Source: Kaistella yonginensis (lineage in GTDB: Bacteria > Bacteroidota > Bacteroidia > Flavobacteriales > Weeksellaceae). From it: a DNA stretch of 64,000 bases. Below the pieces are notes generated by a model. It did not search any database and had not been told where the DNA came from. It was given only the letters and a program-made list of their open reading frames with translations. Below are positions 27,869 to 36,783 of the stretch, one piece after another (position 1 is the first letter of the stretch; every line of letters begins with the position of its first letter). The position numbers and the translations under genes were made by a program. The stretch lies in assembly GCF_030409525.1 (NCBI RefSeq), contig NZ_JAUFQB010000019.1:1-64000 (forward strand), in the 5' to 3' direction.

Positions 27869-27938
27869 ATACATCATATGATAATTATCGTGAAATTTGT
27901 ACTTCAAAATTAACACTTATTCTTAAAATAAAAAACGA

Positions 27939-28328
27939 ATGAAAAAGTATTTGATGATCTGCGGAATTGCCGCAGTAGTTGTAGCATGTAATAAAAAAGA
28001 AGCGAATCCTAATATGGATTCCAACGTAATGTTAGAAGAGCCCGTGGTAAAAGTAGTTGATTCAGCTGCAGCTGGTAAACATGAGGGGTTGGCCCTAATT
28101 GAAGGAGCAGATTGCCTTACTTGTCATAAAGACGATGTGAGAGTAGTTGGTCCATCTTATCAAGAGGTTGCCGATAAATATACAGATGGAGATCTGGATA
28201 TGCTTGCTGATAAAATTATTGAAGGAGGGAAAGGAAATTGGGGGGAAATCCCAATGACTCCACATGCAGGAATGAGCAAAGAAAATGCAAAGAAAATGGT
28301 AGAGTATATTATGACACTTAAGAAATAA
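27939..28328 (+). CDS. Small cytochrome c lipoprotein
   Basis: The 129-residue protein has a short lipoprotein signal (GIAAVVVACNKK, Cys17) and a single class I heme domain, CLTCH near 66-70, with a distal methionine in IPMTPHAGMS. The size and motif fit a cytochrome c-552/c551-like electron carrier attached to a membrane. It is divergent from the nosZ operon, sharing the control region, so it may also feed electrons to NosZ. Confidence 0.87.
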   Translation: MKKYLMICGIAAVVVACNKKEANPNMDSNVMLEEPVVKVVDSAAAGKHEGLALIEGADCLTCHKDDVRVVGPSYQEVADKYTDGDLDMLADKIIEGGKGNWGEIPMTPHAGMSKENAKKMVEYIMTLKK

Positions 28329-28348
28329 CAGACATTTTAAGTACAATA

Positions 28349-28382
28349 AAAGACATCTAATATATAGGGTGTCTTTTTTTTT
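28349..28382 (+). terminator. Terminator of the small cytochrome gene
   Basis: AAAAGACA (28349-28356) pairs with TGTCTTTT (28371-28378), followed by several T residues, about 20 bp after the stop codon. Confidence 0.65.
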
Positions 28383-28489
28383 GCTCCAAGACTTAGCCAA
28401 TCTGTCAATTTGTCATAAATTTTTGCATGGTATAAAATTGGAGAAGTTCAGGTTGTAAAATTAACTTTAATACTTAAAATATAAATAAA

Positions 28490-30382
28490 ATGAGCAAAAT
28501 AATTGGAATTGACTTAGGTACAACCAATTCATGTGTTGCGGTAATGGAGGGTAAAGATCCAGTAGTTATCCCTAACGCAGAAGGTAAAAGAACAACACCA
28601 TCCATCGTGGCTTTCACAGAAGATGGTGAGAGAAAAGTAGGGGATCCTGCAAAAAGACAAGCGGTTACTAATCCTACGAAAACCATTTATTCTATCAAAA
28701 GATTTATCGGAACACACTTTAAAGATGATGCGACCGAAATAGGACGTGTAGCTTATAAAGTAGTTAAAGGTCCAAACGATACTGTAAAAGTAAAAATCGA
28801 CGATAGAGAATATACGCCGCAAGAAATTTCTGCGATGATTCTTCAGAAAATGAAGAAAACAGCAGAGGATTATTTGGGTCAAGAAGTGACCAGAGCAGTA
28901 ATTACGGTGCCTGCTTACTTTAATGATGCGCAGAGACAAGCGACAAAAGAAGCAGGAGAAATCGCTGGTTTGACGGTTGAAAGAATTATCAATGAGCCTA
29001 CCGCAGCAGCTTTAGCCTACGGGTTAGACCAAAGCCATAAAGACCAAAAAATCGCAGTATATGATTTAGGTGGAGGTACTTTTGACGTGTCGATCCTTGA
29101 TTTAGGAGACGGCGTTTTTGAAGTATTGTCAACAAATGGCGATACACACTTAGGTGGTGACGATTTTGATGATGTAATTATCAATTGGTTGGCAGATGAA
29201 TTCAAAAGCGAAGAAGGTGTTGAATTGAAAGGCGATCCAATTGCTTTACAGAGATTGAAAGAAGCTGCAGAGAAAGCTAAAATCGAATTGTCTTCTGCTT
29301 CACAAACTGAAATCAACCTTCCTTACATTACAGCAACAGCGACTGGTCCAAAACACTTGGTTAAAACTTTAACTAAAGCGAAATTCGAGCAGTTGGCTGA
29401 AGATTTAGTAAGACGTTCTATGGAACCTTGTAAAAAAGCGCTTTCTGATGCCGGATTGCAAACTTCAGACATCGATGAGGTAATCTTGGTTGGTGGCTCT
29501 ACCAGAATCCCAATCATCCAGGAACAAGTAGAAAAATTCTTCGGTAAAACACCTTCCAAAGGAGTGAATCCAGATGAAGTAGTAGCTTTAGGAGCTGCAA
29601 TTCAAGGTGGAGTTTTAACAGGTGATGTAAAAGACGTTCTTTTATTAGATGTTACGCCACTTTCATTAGGAATTGAAACAATGGGTTCTGTTTTTACCAA
29701 ATTAATTGATGCCAACACAACCATTCCAACCAAAAAATCAGAAGTATTCTCAACCGCAAGTGATAACCAACCTGCAGTGTCCATTAGAGTTGGACAAGGA
29801 GAAAGACCGATGTTTAATGACAATAAAGAAATCGGAAGATTTGACTTATCAGATATTCCACCAGCACAAAGAGGTGTTCCTCAAATCGAAGTAACTTTCG
29901 ATATTGATGCCAACGGAATCTTGAGCGTTTCTGCGAAAGATAAAGGAACTGGAAAAGAACAAACCATCAAAATTCAGGCAAGTTCAGGACTTTCTGAAGA
30001 AGAAATTGCTAAAATGAAACGTGAAGCGGAAGAAAATGCTTCTGCTGATGCGAAGAAAAAAGAAGAAGTTGAAATCTTCAACAAAGCAGACGGATTGATT
30101 TTCCAAACAGAAAAACAACTGAAAGAATTTGGTGAAAAATTATCAGCTGATAAAAAAGCCGCCATCGAAACTGCACATGCAGAATTGAAAACTGCTTTCG
30201 AAGCGAAAGATATGGACAGCGTAAAAACCAAAACAGAAGCTTTAGACGCAGCTTGGATGGCAGCATCTGAAGAGATGTACGCACAAAACGGACAACCTGG
30301 AGCTGATCAGGCTCAAGGAAATCCAGAAGGAAATGCAGGACAGGAAGATGTTCAGGATGCTGATTTCGAAGAAGTCAAGTAA
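28490..30382 (+). CDS. dnaK: DnaK, Hsp70 chaperone
   Basis: The 630-residue protein has the whole Hsp70 plan: ATPase domain beginning [14 protein letters not shown], the phosphate 2 loop [15 protein letters not shown], the adenosine loop [11 protein letters not shown], the linker [18 protein letters not shown], a peptide-binding domain, and the helical lid ending in a Gln/Gly/Asp-rich tail with DADFEEVK. It is cytoplasmic and ATP-driven. A strong terminator follows, and the integrative island begins just after it. No grpE or dnaJ is linked. Confidence 0.98.
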   Translation: MSKIIGIDLGTTNSCVAVMEGKDPVVIPNAEGKRTTPSIVAFTEDGERKVGDPAKRQAVTNPTKTIYSIKRFIGTHFKDDATEIGRVAYKVVKGPNDTVKVKIDDREYTPQEISAMILQKMKKTAEDYLGQEVTRAVITVPAYFNDAQRQATKEAGEIAGLTVERIINEPTAAALAYGLDQSHKDQKIAVYDLGGGTFDVSILDLGDGVFEVLSTNGDTHLGGDDFDDVIINWLADEFKSEEGVELKGDPIALQRLKEAAEKAKIELSSASQTEINLPYITATATGPKHLVKTLTKAKFEQLAEDLVRRSMEPCKKALSDAGLQTSDIDEVILVGGSTRIPIIQEQVEKFFGKTPSKGVNPDEVVALGAAIQGGVLTGDVKDVLLLDVTPLSLGIETMGSVFTKLIDANTTIPTKKSEVFSTASDNQPAVSIRVGQGERPMFNDNKEIGRFDLSDIPPAQRGVPQIEVTFDIDANGILSVSAKDKGTGKEQTIKIQASSGLSEEEIAKMKREAEENASADAKKKEEVEIFNKADGLIFQTEKQLKEFGEKLSADKKAAIETAHAELKTAFEAKDMDSVKTKTEALDAAWMAASEEMYAQNGQPGADQAQGNPEGNAGQEDVQDADFEEVK

Positions 30383-30424
30383 TTAGCAATTATCATCGAT
30401 TATTATCGATTGAAATAAATTAGT

Positions 30425-30462
30425 AAATCGCTGTAAACGTAATGTTTACAGCGATTTTTTTG
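30425..30462 (+). terminator. dnaK terminator
   Basis: AAATCGCTGTAAAC (30425-30438) and GTTTACAGCGATTT (30444-30457) make a perfect 14-bp stem with a 5-nt loop and a T-tract. Confidence 0.85.
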
Positions 30463-30508
30463 TTTTTAACTTTTTTCTATAATAGTCGATTTTAATCAAT
30501 TTTTATCG

Positions 30509-30516
30509 TATTTTTG
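30509..30516 (+). promoter_or_regulatory. TAnnTTTG -7 box at the island entry
   Basis: TATTTTTG lies 105 bp upstream of the first island gene. The stretch from here to 30620 also holds a GGTGCGCC...GGCGC-type inverted repeat near 30552-30569. The left attachment site should lie in this interval, but its exact limits cannot be fixed without the right end. Confidence 0.4.
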
Positions 30517-30620
30517 TATCTTACTTGTACCGAGCGATATTTTAATAGTAGGTGCGCCTTATGCGCCGTAATTGAATTTAAACTTGTAAAAAGAGAGAAT
30601 GTGCAGGATGTAATTACAGT

Positions 30621-31190
30621 ATGGGATTTAGTAAATTAAAAATACCGAGGGTTTGTGAGCATTGTTCAAAACCATTTGAAGCAAAAACAGTTATGACCCG
30701 TTTTTGTTCTATTTCTTGCAATAATAAAGCAGCAAAAGAAAATAAAAAAATCGAAAAAGAAAGGATTGAAAAATTAACACTTTTGAAAAATTATGCAATT
30801 AAAATCGCAGAAGTTCAATCTCGGGAATTTATTTCAGTGTCTGAGGCAACTGTCATGTTTGGGATTTCTAAAGATACGGTGCACAGATATATAAAAAGAG
30901 GAATTATTACTGGAGTTAATCTGGGTTCAAGATTGACTCGCGTAAAGCGATCCGATTTAGAAGATTTATTTTCATCTGTAGAAATGCCAGATAAATCAAA
31001 AGAAATTGCTGAAAAACCAAATTTTGAAGTTGGTACTTGCTATACAATTTCAGAAATTAGTGCAAAATACCATGCTGATCCGGGAACGGTAAATAGTGTC
31101 ATTAAAAGAAACAAAATCCCAACTAAAAAGGTGGGAAGTTTTGTGTACGCACCTAAAAATTTAATTGACAAAATTTTTGACGGAAAATGA
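30621..31190 (+). CDS. HTH protein with N-terminal Cys cluster, paired with integrase
   Basis: The 189-residue protein starts with a small zinc-finger-like unit (CEHCSKPFEAKTVMTRFC-x3-C), then has two helix-turn-helix segments of the excisionase/MerR type: ISVSEATVMFGISKDTVHRYIKRG at about 70-93 and TISEISAKYHADPGTVNSVIKRN near 140. It overlaps the recombinase gene by 4 bp (ATGA), so the two are co-translated. It probably directs integration or excision of the island. The partnership is inferred from the overlap. Confidence 0.75.
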   Translation: MGFSKLKIPRVCEHCSKPFEAKTVMTRFCSISCNNKAAKENKKIEKERIEKLTLLKNYAIKIAEVQSREFISVSEATVMFGISKDTVHRYIKRGIITGVNLGSRLTRVKRSDLEDLFSSVEMPDKSKEIAEKPNFEVGTCYTISEISAKYHADPGTVNSVIKRNKIPTKKVGSFVYAPKNLIDKIFDGK

Positions 31191-32428
31191 AAGAGTTATT
31201 AAAAACCAAAGTTACCGTAAGACTGCGAAAAGCCGAGTTCCGAAAAGAATGGTTCATTTATTTGGAAAGTTATCCCGTGATGATTCCAGGTAAAAATGAT
31301 CCTCAAAGAATTCGGGAATACTTGAACCGAAGTATAACAACTGTAGATTTTGACAAGAAAAGACCGGCACGGACAACAGAGAGTTCAGTTTCATTCAAAC
31401 CCAAAAGAGATGATAATGGAATTATCGTTTGCAAAAGTGAAAATGACCGCGAGACCATGTTTTACGCTGATTCATTGCGAAAATTGAGACAGAGAGAATA
31501 CGATAACATTGAACTTTATAACGAGCTTGATATAATTCAGCAGGAGCAAAAAGAAAAATCCGAGGAGAATTTTTTGAGGTATTATGAATTACTTATTGAT
31601 AAACGACATAAAAATAATTCAGAATCCATAAGAGTGAATTGGTATCGCTCGATAGAATTTCTAAAAGATTTCGGAGGACAAACTATCATGTTTTCACAGA
31701 TTAACACAAAATTCTGTGAAAATTTCAAATCTTATTTGTTGACTGCAAAAAGTGGTAGTAATAAAGAAGCGATAATTTCTCAAAATACGGCTTCAACTTA
31801 CTTTTCTGTTTTCAAAGCTGCACTGAAAGAAGCTTTTATTGATGGCTATTTCACGACTGATATTGCGGCTAAGATAAAATCAATTCCGCATGAAGAATCG
31901 AGAAGAGAATATTTAACGCTGGAAGAATTGAATACTTTAGTTGAAACACCATGCGAACTTGATGTTCTAAAACGTGCAGCGCTATTTTCTGCATTGACAG
32001 GTTTACGACATTCCGATATTCAAAAATTAACGTGGAATGAAATCAAGATTGAAAACGATCAGGCACGAATAAACTTCACTCAAAAAAAGACGAAAGGTGT
32101 AGAATATATGCCAATGTCTAAACAAGCATTACAACTATGTGGAGAAGTTGGTCTACCAAATGAATTGGTTTTTAAAGATTTAACGAACCCTGCTTGGATT
32201 TCCCGACCACTTAAAAAATGGATTGAAAGTGCAGGAATTACCAAAAAAATAACTTTCCACAATTTCCGACATACATTCGCGACATTGCAACTTTCTAGCG
32301 GAACTGATATTTATACCGTCAGTAAAATGTTAGGACATACAAACGTGAAAACTACTCAGGTCTATGCAAAGGTTGTTGATGAAAAGAAAAATACGGCATC
32401 AAAAGCAATTCAGTTAAAAAACTTCTAG
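31187..32428 (+). CDS. Tyrosine recombinase, island integrase
   Basis: The 413-residue protein has an N-terminal arm-type region, a SAM-like core-binding domain (about 125-225) and a catalytic domain with the expected residues: Arg in TGLRHSDIQKLTW near 275, HNFRHTFA (H-x-x-R) near 360, GHTNVKTTQ and the nucleophile Tyr in VYAKV near 393. It is a phage-integrase-family enzyme of the Bacteroidetes type. It sits at the left end of the island, next to dnaK, as expected for the enzyme that inserted it. Confidence 0.93.
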   Translation: MKELLKTKVTVRLRKAEFRKEWFIYLESYPVMIPGKNDPQRIREYLNRSITTVDFDKKRPARTTESSVSFKPKRDDNGIIVCKSENDRETMFYADSLRKLRQREYDNIELYNELDIIQQEQKEKSEENFLRYYELLIDKRHKNNSESIRVNWYRSIEFLKDFGGQTIMFSQINTKFCENFKSYLLTAKSGSNKEAIISQNTASTYFSVFKAALKEAFIDGYFTTDIAAKIKSIPHEESRREYLTLEELNTLVETPCELDVLKRAALFSALTGLRHSDIQKLTWNEIKIENDQARINFTQKKTKGVEYMPMSKQALQLCGEVGLPNELVFKDLTNPAWISRPLKKWIESAGITKKITFHNFRHTFATLQLSSGTDIYTVSKMLGHTNVKTTQVYAKVVDEKKNTASKAIQLKNF

Positions 32429-32429
32429 A

Positions 32430-33221
32430 ATGAATTTGAAATATTTTGATCATATATTAAAACATTTGCCGGTCATTTTTGCTTGTGTATTATTAGGCGC
32501 TTTGGCTAGAGTGGCTTTTCTTTATAAAGGCGTTGATGATTATACGGCAAACATTATTTTTTGGTGCGTCAGTGCATTATTTATAGTTGTTTACGCATCT
32601 ATAGTTTTATTTCTTGATGGTATAATAGTTTTATTCAGAAAAATTTTTCCCAAGAAGAATAATTCTAAAAATTCTACTGTAGATTTTATTCAAACTAATA
32701 ATCATGAGAATATTATAATTGCGCAAAAAAAAATATTTGATGACAATACAGCAAATCAGTTAATTGAAGATTCAAAGGAAAAAATTGAGGAGCAAACTAT
32801 TGAAAAGGTAAATCTTGAGTCTATAAGAAAAACACAACTTCAGCAAAAGCAACAGTTTGAAAGTGAGAAATTGCAAGTAGCTGTAGATTACACTAGAAAT
32901 CAATTTGCATTATATTTAAAGGATGAAGATCTTGATGCACTTTGCGACGCCGTAAATTTATATTCAATAAAAGAAGATATTCTTAATAATAATTCTGTTT
33001 ACACAAAGGACTTAACAAATCTAGACCTTTATCACTTCGGCTGGAATATCTGGAATCATTTCAGACCCATAAAACAGGAGGAGGTTTCAAAATTATTAAA
33101 AAATGTTTTCGTTTCGCTTGATGATATTGATTTAGAAAGTATCAAATCACACCTGAAAGATGAACCTAAAAAAGGCATTATAAAAATTCAAGAAAACCTG
33201 GCAGACTACCAAAAGACATAA
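32430..33221 (+). CDS. Membrane protein with long charged cytoplasmic tail
   Basis: The 263-residue protein starts with two membrane helices (about 12-30 and 41-72) and continues as a charged, partly coiled-coil tail with Gln/Lys/Glu-rich sequence near 120-150. It starts 2 nt after the integrase stop, and a strong hairpin follows it, so it is the last gene of the integrase operon. No family is recognised; a role in element maintenance is possible but unproven. Confidence 0.6.
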   Translation: MNLKYFDHILKHLPVIFACVLLGALARVAFLYKGVDDYTANIIFWCVSALFIVVYASIVLFLDGIIVLFRKIFPKKNNSKNSTVDFIQTNNHENIIIAQKKIFDDNTANQLIEDSKEKIEEQTIEKVNLESIRKTQLQQKQQFESEKLQVAVDYTRNQFALYLKDEDLDALCDAVNLYSIKEDILNNNSVYTKDLTNLDLYHFGWNIWNHFRPIKQEEVSKLLKNVFVSLDDIDLESIKSHLKDEPKKGIIKIQENLADYQKT

Positions 33222-33246
33222 AAAATCACAAAACGAAGTGTATTTT

Positions 33247-33303
33247 AAGTGATTCCTCTGTGATTGCGTGTTTACGTTCATCACAGAGGAATCACTTTTT
33301 TTC
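33247..33303 (+). terminator. Perfect 18-bp hairpin with T-tract
   Basis: AAGTGATTCCTCTGTGAT (33247-33264) is the exact reverse complement of 33280-33297; the loop is 15 nt and a T-run follows. The arm contains two GTGAT direct repeats. It terminates the integrase operon, though such a long perfect stem could also be a protein-binding site. Confidence 0.7.
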
Positions 33304-33333
33304 TTTGCACCATAACAATCAAAAACAACAGTT

Positions 33334-33711
33334 ATGGAGAGTAATGAAATCTCATTTGAAAATTTACCAAAAGCAGTGGCGCATCTGGTCAGCGAAATTG
33401 CTATAATCAAACTTTTGGTAGAAGTAAAGCAACCACAGCAACTTCCTCAAAAAAGAATTCCAATAGATATAACGGAAGCCTGCCAAATTATTGGAAAGGC
33501 CAAACCCACTGTTTACACTCTCGTGCGGAAAAGATTGATTCCTTGCTACAAAAATGGTAAGAAACTCTATTTTTTTGAAGACGAATTATTAGAATGGATT
33601 TCCAAAGGGAGGAAGAAAACTTTGCAGGAAATCGAATCTGAAGCAAACGCAGATTTCAAAAAGAATTTTAGAAAAACTTCAGCAGAATTTAATCTAAAAT
33701 CAAAATCATGA
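33334..33711 (+). CDS. Excisionase-like HTH protein
   Basis: The 125-residue protein carries a MerR/excisionase-like helix-turn-helix in its middle (DITEACQIIGKAKPTVYTLVRKRLIPCYKNGKKLYF, about 47-84), the usual form of the small DNA-binding proteins that precede replication genes in Bacteroidetes mobile elements. Its stop overlaps the start of the primase-helicase gene by 4 bp. It probably regulates that operon or aids excision. Confidence 0.75.
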   Translation: MESNEISFENLPKAVAHLVSEIAIIKLLVEVKQPQQLPQKRIPIDITEACQIIGKAKPTVYTLVRKRLIPCYKNGKKLYFFEDELLEWISKGRKKTLQEIESEANADFKKNFRKTSAEFNLKSKS

Positions 33712-34946
33712 GCGACAAAATACCATACTTAAGAGTTGGAACAACTTACTATAAAACCATCGAAAAGCCATTAATATCAGGAGATAAAATCTCAATTCTT
33801 GTCAGATGGAATCGAGAAACGATCATAAGCGACCACGGAAAAACATACGTTTCAAGCGTTCCTAAATTTGATGGATTTTGCTGTATTCCAAACCATTTGA
33901 ATTATCAACAAGTAATTGAAGGATTTTACAACGTGTACAATGAAATGCCTTTTCAACCAAATGGTGAAAAAGCCGACCTTCAATCAATTAAAGAAAAAAT
34001 TCCCTTTTCTCTGGATTTTATGCAGCATATTTTCGGAGAGCAGATAGAACTGGGATTAGATTATTTAAAAATTTTACTTTTATATCCCACGCAAATTCTT
34101 CCGATACTTTGTCTGGTCAGCAAAGAAAGAGTGACCGGTAAAACGACATTTATAAAATGGCTCAAATGTATTTTCGGATTGAATATGACGTACATCAAAG
34201 GAGATTCTTTTGGAAGCCAGTTTAATGCAGATTGGACCTCTATGCTAATTGTGGCAATTGATGAAGTTTTCTTTGATAAAAAAGAGATTACTGAACGTTT
34301 AAAATATCTTTCCACCACAGATAAAGATAAAAAAGAAGCGAAAGGAAAAGACCGGGAGGAAGTCGATTTTTTTGCGAAGTTTATTCTATGTTCCAACAAT
34401 GAAGATAATTTTATTCAGATAGATGAAAACGAAGTACGCTTCTGGATTATCAAAATCAAACCAATCAAATCTGAAAGAACAGAATTTCTACGCGATCTAA
34501 ATACTGAAATTCCACATTTCTTAACCTACTTGATACAAAGACCATTTCATAGCCAGAAGAAAACAAGAATGTGGTTTACGCACACGGAACTACGAACCAC
34601 TGCCTTGCAAAAATTAGTCTGGAAAAATAACAATAAACTTGAATCCCGGATAATTGAATTACTGTTTGAATTTTTTGAAAGTGTAGAAGATCAAGAAATA
34701 AATGCAGTTCCACAAGATATTTTGAATATGCTCAATAAAATGTTCAAAAGCAGTTACTGGACCATCAATGATGTGCGAAAATTATTAAAGGAAATCTGGA
34801 AACTCGAACCGCAACAAAATTCTTTGGCTTACATCAAATACGACATGGATTATGGCGGAAGTTTTTTTCAGCAAAATAAGACAGGTCGCTTTTTTTCCAT
34901 AGAAAGGAATTTTATTTCTGAAAAATTTGATGAAATGATGAGATAA
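33708..34946 (+). CDS. Primase-helicase family P-loop ATPase (DUF5906-like)
   Basis: The 412-residue protein resembles the D5/VirE-like helicases of Bacteroidetes mobile elements. The Walker A motif is in SKERVTGKTTFIKWLK at about 139-154, and the Walker B is LIVAIDEVFF at about 180-189. The C-terminal part is a winged-helix-like region (DVRKLLKEIWKLEP). It is immediately followed by the iteron field and a toprim primase gene, so it is likely the replicative helicase of the element. Confidence 0.75.
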   Translation: MSDKIPYLRVGTTYYKTIEKPLISGDKISILVRWNRETIISDHGKTYVSSVPKFDGFCCIPNHLNYQQVIEGFYNVYNEMPFQPNGEKADLQSIKEKIPFSLDFMQHIFGEQIELGLDYLKILLLYPTQILPILCLVSKERVTGKTTFIKWLKCIFGLNMTYIKGDSFGSQFNADWTSMLIVAIDEVFFDKKEITERLKYLSTTDKDKKEAKGKDREEVDFFAKFILCSNNEDNFIQIDENEVRFWIIKIKPIKSERTEFLRDLNTEIPHFLTYLIQRPFHSQKKTRMWFTHTELRTTALQKLVWKNNNKLESRIIELLFEFFESVEDQEINAVPQDILNMLNKMFKSSYWTINDVRKLLKEIWKLEPQQNSLAYIKYDMDYGGSFFQQNKTGRFFSIERNFISEKFDEMMR

Positions 34947-34978
34947 TTGATAATGAAAAGAAAATCAATGAATTACAA

Positions 34979-35132
34979 CTCATCAAAGTACTCATCAAAT
35001 TTAAAAACACTGTTTTTTGATGAGAGATTGATGAGCAAATAAATTGAAGTTTGATGAGACGATGAGCGTTTGATGAGTATATAACTAATTGATATACAAT
35101 TAAATACAACGTTCCCTCATCAAATCATCAAA
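34979..35132. repeat. Iteron field TTTGATGAG/CTCATCAAA, nine copies
   Basis: Nine copies or near-copies of TTTGATGAG occur on both strands: CTCATCAAA at 34979 and 34991, TTTGATGAG at 35016, ATTGATGAG at 35027, TTTGATGAG at 35050, a shorter GATGAG at 35061, TTTGATGAG at 35069, CTCATCAAA at 35116, and ATCATCAAA at 35124. They fill the gap between a replicative helicase gene and a primase gene. This is what a replication origin with iterons looks like; use as operator sites is the alternative. Confidence 0.7.
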
Positions 35133-35167
35133 CTTTTCCCAAAACTCAACCCCTAAACTTTACAGCA

Positions 35168-36043
35168 ATGAACTGCACACAATTTAATAAAATATCGGTG
35201 GAAGAAGTCCTGCAATCTCTCGGACATTTTCCCACAAAACAAAATGAAAAAGAAGCATGGTTTTTAAATCCATTTTCCAAAGAAAACAATGCCTCTTTTA
35301 AAATCAATAAAAACCTCAATTATTGGTATTTATTTTCAGAAGGAATTGGAGGGAACAATACCGATTTCATGAAGAAATATTTAAACGCTTCCATTAGCGA
35401 AGTTTTGGCTTGGGCAGAAAACCAAAATTTTTCTTCTTTTCACTATCAAACCAATAATCAGAAATTATTCAACCTTCCCAAAACTTATGAAATAGTAGAG
35501 GTGAAAGAAATTCAACATCCTGCATTATTACAATATTTAAAAAGCAGAAAAGTGGAAAATCAAAAACATTTAGTTTCTGAAATTCATTATCAAATGAATG
35601 ATAAAAAATATTTCGGAATTGGTTTTAAAAATGATTCCGATGGTTATGAAATCCGGAACGCTTATTCTAAAATTTGTTTGGGCAAAAAAGATATTACCAC
35701 CATAAAAAATAACTCAAAATCGCTTCAGATCTTTGAAGGCTTTTTTGATTTTCTCGCCTTTAAAAATATTGAAAAATCATTAGAAAATGAAACTTCAGAT
35801 TACATGATTTTGAATTCAATTTCGATGATAAATAAGATTAAAAATTCACTTGAAAATTATGAAAAAATAGATCTCTATTTTGACAATGACGATGCCGGAA
35901 ATCGCGCCGTTGAAATCATTAAAAATGAAAATAATGAAGCAGAAGATTGTAGGGTTTTGTATTCTGATTTTAAAGATTTAAATGATTGGTTGATTCATGA
36001 AAATCCATCTAATGAGAGAGTCGTTAATTTCAGACGATGGTGA
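35168..36043 (+). CDS. Toprim-domain DNA primase-like protein
   Basis: The 291-residue protein has an N-terminal CHC2-like zinc-finger-type region with the cysteines lost (FLNPFSKENNASFKINKNLNYWYLFSEGIGG) and a C-terminal toprim domain (KSLQIFEGFFDFLAFKN, then IDLYFDNDDAGNRAV with the DxD pair). It probably makes primers for replication or transfer of the island. It follows the iterons directly. Confidence 0.78.
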   Translation: MNCTQFNKISVEEVLQSLGHFPTKQNEKEAWFLNPFSKENNASFKINKNLNYWYLFSEGIGGNNTDFMKKYLNASISEVLAWAENQNFSSFHYQTNNQKLFNLPKTYEIVEVKEIQHPALLQYLKSRKVENQKHLVSEIHYQMNDKKYFGIGFKNDSDGYEIRNAYSKICLGKKDITTIKNNSKSLQIFEGFFDFLAFKNIEKSLENETSDYMILNSISMINKIKNSLENYEKIDLYFDNDDAGNRAVEIIKNENNEAEDCRVLYSDFKDLNDWLIHENPSNERVVNFRRW

Positions 36044-36096
36044 GTAAAATAATAGCATGTTCAAAATTATTATTGAAGTGATTTCAGGCTTTAGAT

Positions 36097-36192
36097 CTGC
36101 GTAAAATGAACGCAAGTTAAGCTAAATACACCTGCGTAAATTAAGTACAGGTAGAATAAATACGCCTGCGTAAAATAAGGTACGGTAAAATA
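36097..36192. repeat. Tandem 34-bp repeats, likely oriT region
   Basis: Two imperfect 34-bp units sharing AAATACRCCTGCGTAAA occupy 36125-36192, with a related CTGCGTAAAAT at 36097-36107. The CTGCGTAAA motifs are spaced by 35 and 34 bp. They lie just upstream of the mobilization genes, a common place for an origin of transfer or relaxosome binding sites. No nic site can be named. Confidence 0.55.
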
Positions 36193-36229
36193 TGGTAGAA
36201 TTTTAGTGCAAAAAGTACCCATTGTTTAC

Positions 36230-36250
36230 AAAAAGCGCGTGACGCTTTTT
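36230..36250. other. Hairpin between tandem repeats and mobC
   Basis: AAAAAGCG (36230-36237) pairs with CGCTTTTT (36243-36250) around CGTGA. It could be a terminator of the primase gene or the nic-proximal stem of oriT, given the relaxase genes 70 bp downstream. Confidence 0.45.
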
Positions 36251-36318
36251 TATAAAAATGGGAGTTTTTGATTTCTTCCTATCGTCAGAAATACAATTAG
36301 ATTGAAAAATAATAAAAG

Positions 36319-36783
36319 ATGAAAGCAGGTAATTTGAAAATATTTATTGATAAAATGGCTCAAGAAAATGAGCAAAAATTGCAAAAAATTAATGCTGAAA
36401 AAAGAAAAAAACACTTCCAAGAAATTGGTAGAAAAGGAGGTTTGAAAAAGAAATCTGAACCTCAATTATCTAAAGTAATATCGTTTCGATTGACGGATTT
36501 GGAATATGAAGATAGCCAGAAAAAAGCGCAGGAATTTAACCTGAAATTATCCGCTTATTCGAGAATGGTTCACCTGCAAAAAGAACTAAAAGTTCATGAA
36601 TTTACAACCGATAAAACGCTGTTAAATTACGGAAATAATTTTGTGAGAATCACTAACCTTTTGCGAAATAGAGAATGGAATATGTTCCAAAATAAGAAGC
36701 AAATTCTGAAGGAAATCCAAGAACTTCTTGACCTTATCCGTGAATATTTATATTCAAAAATGAAAAATAAAAATTTAAAATGA
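36319..36783 (+). CDS. MobC-like mobilization accessory protein
   Basis: The 154-residue basic protein has a ribbon-helix-helix-like region (VISFRLTDLEYEDSQKKAQEFNLKLSAYSRMVHL, about 53-86), as in relaxosome accessory proteins of Bacteroidetes mobilizable elements, and a helical C-terminus. It overlaps the relaxase gene by 4 bp. It should bind oriT and help load the relaxase. Confidence 0.78.
   Translation: MKAGNLKIFIDKMAQENEQKLQKINAEKRKKHFQEIGRKGGLKKKSEPQLSKVISFRLTDLEYEDSQKKAQEFNLKLSAYSRMVHLQKELKVHEFTTDKTLLNYGNNFVRITNLLRNREWNMFQNKKQILKEIQELLDLIREYLYSKMKNKNLK

Noticed and set aside
27803..27916. Longer N-terminus for the cytochrome c gene upstream of nosZ
   Set aside because: The extension covers the promoter and palindrome and would bury the lipoprotein signal.
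28529..28939. Long antisense open frames inside dnaK
   Set aside because: They are shadows of the strongly biased dnaK coding frame, without a ribosome site or recognisable protein.
30483..30620. A tRNA as the attachment site of the island
   Set aside because: No tRNA fold is visible downstream of dnaK. The left end lies in an intergenic stretch and the right end is outside the window, so direct repeats cannot be paired.
34979..35132. The TTTGATGAG repeats as a CRISPR array
   Set aside because: The repeats are only 9 bp, occur on both strands and have irregular short spacing, and no cas gene is near.
36250..36465. Reverse-strand open frame over the start of mobC
   Set aside because: It is very rich in Phe and Leu from reading A-rich coding sequence backwards, a typical shadow.
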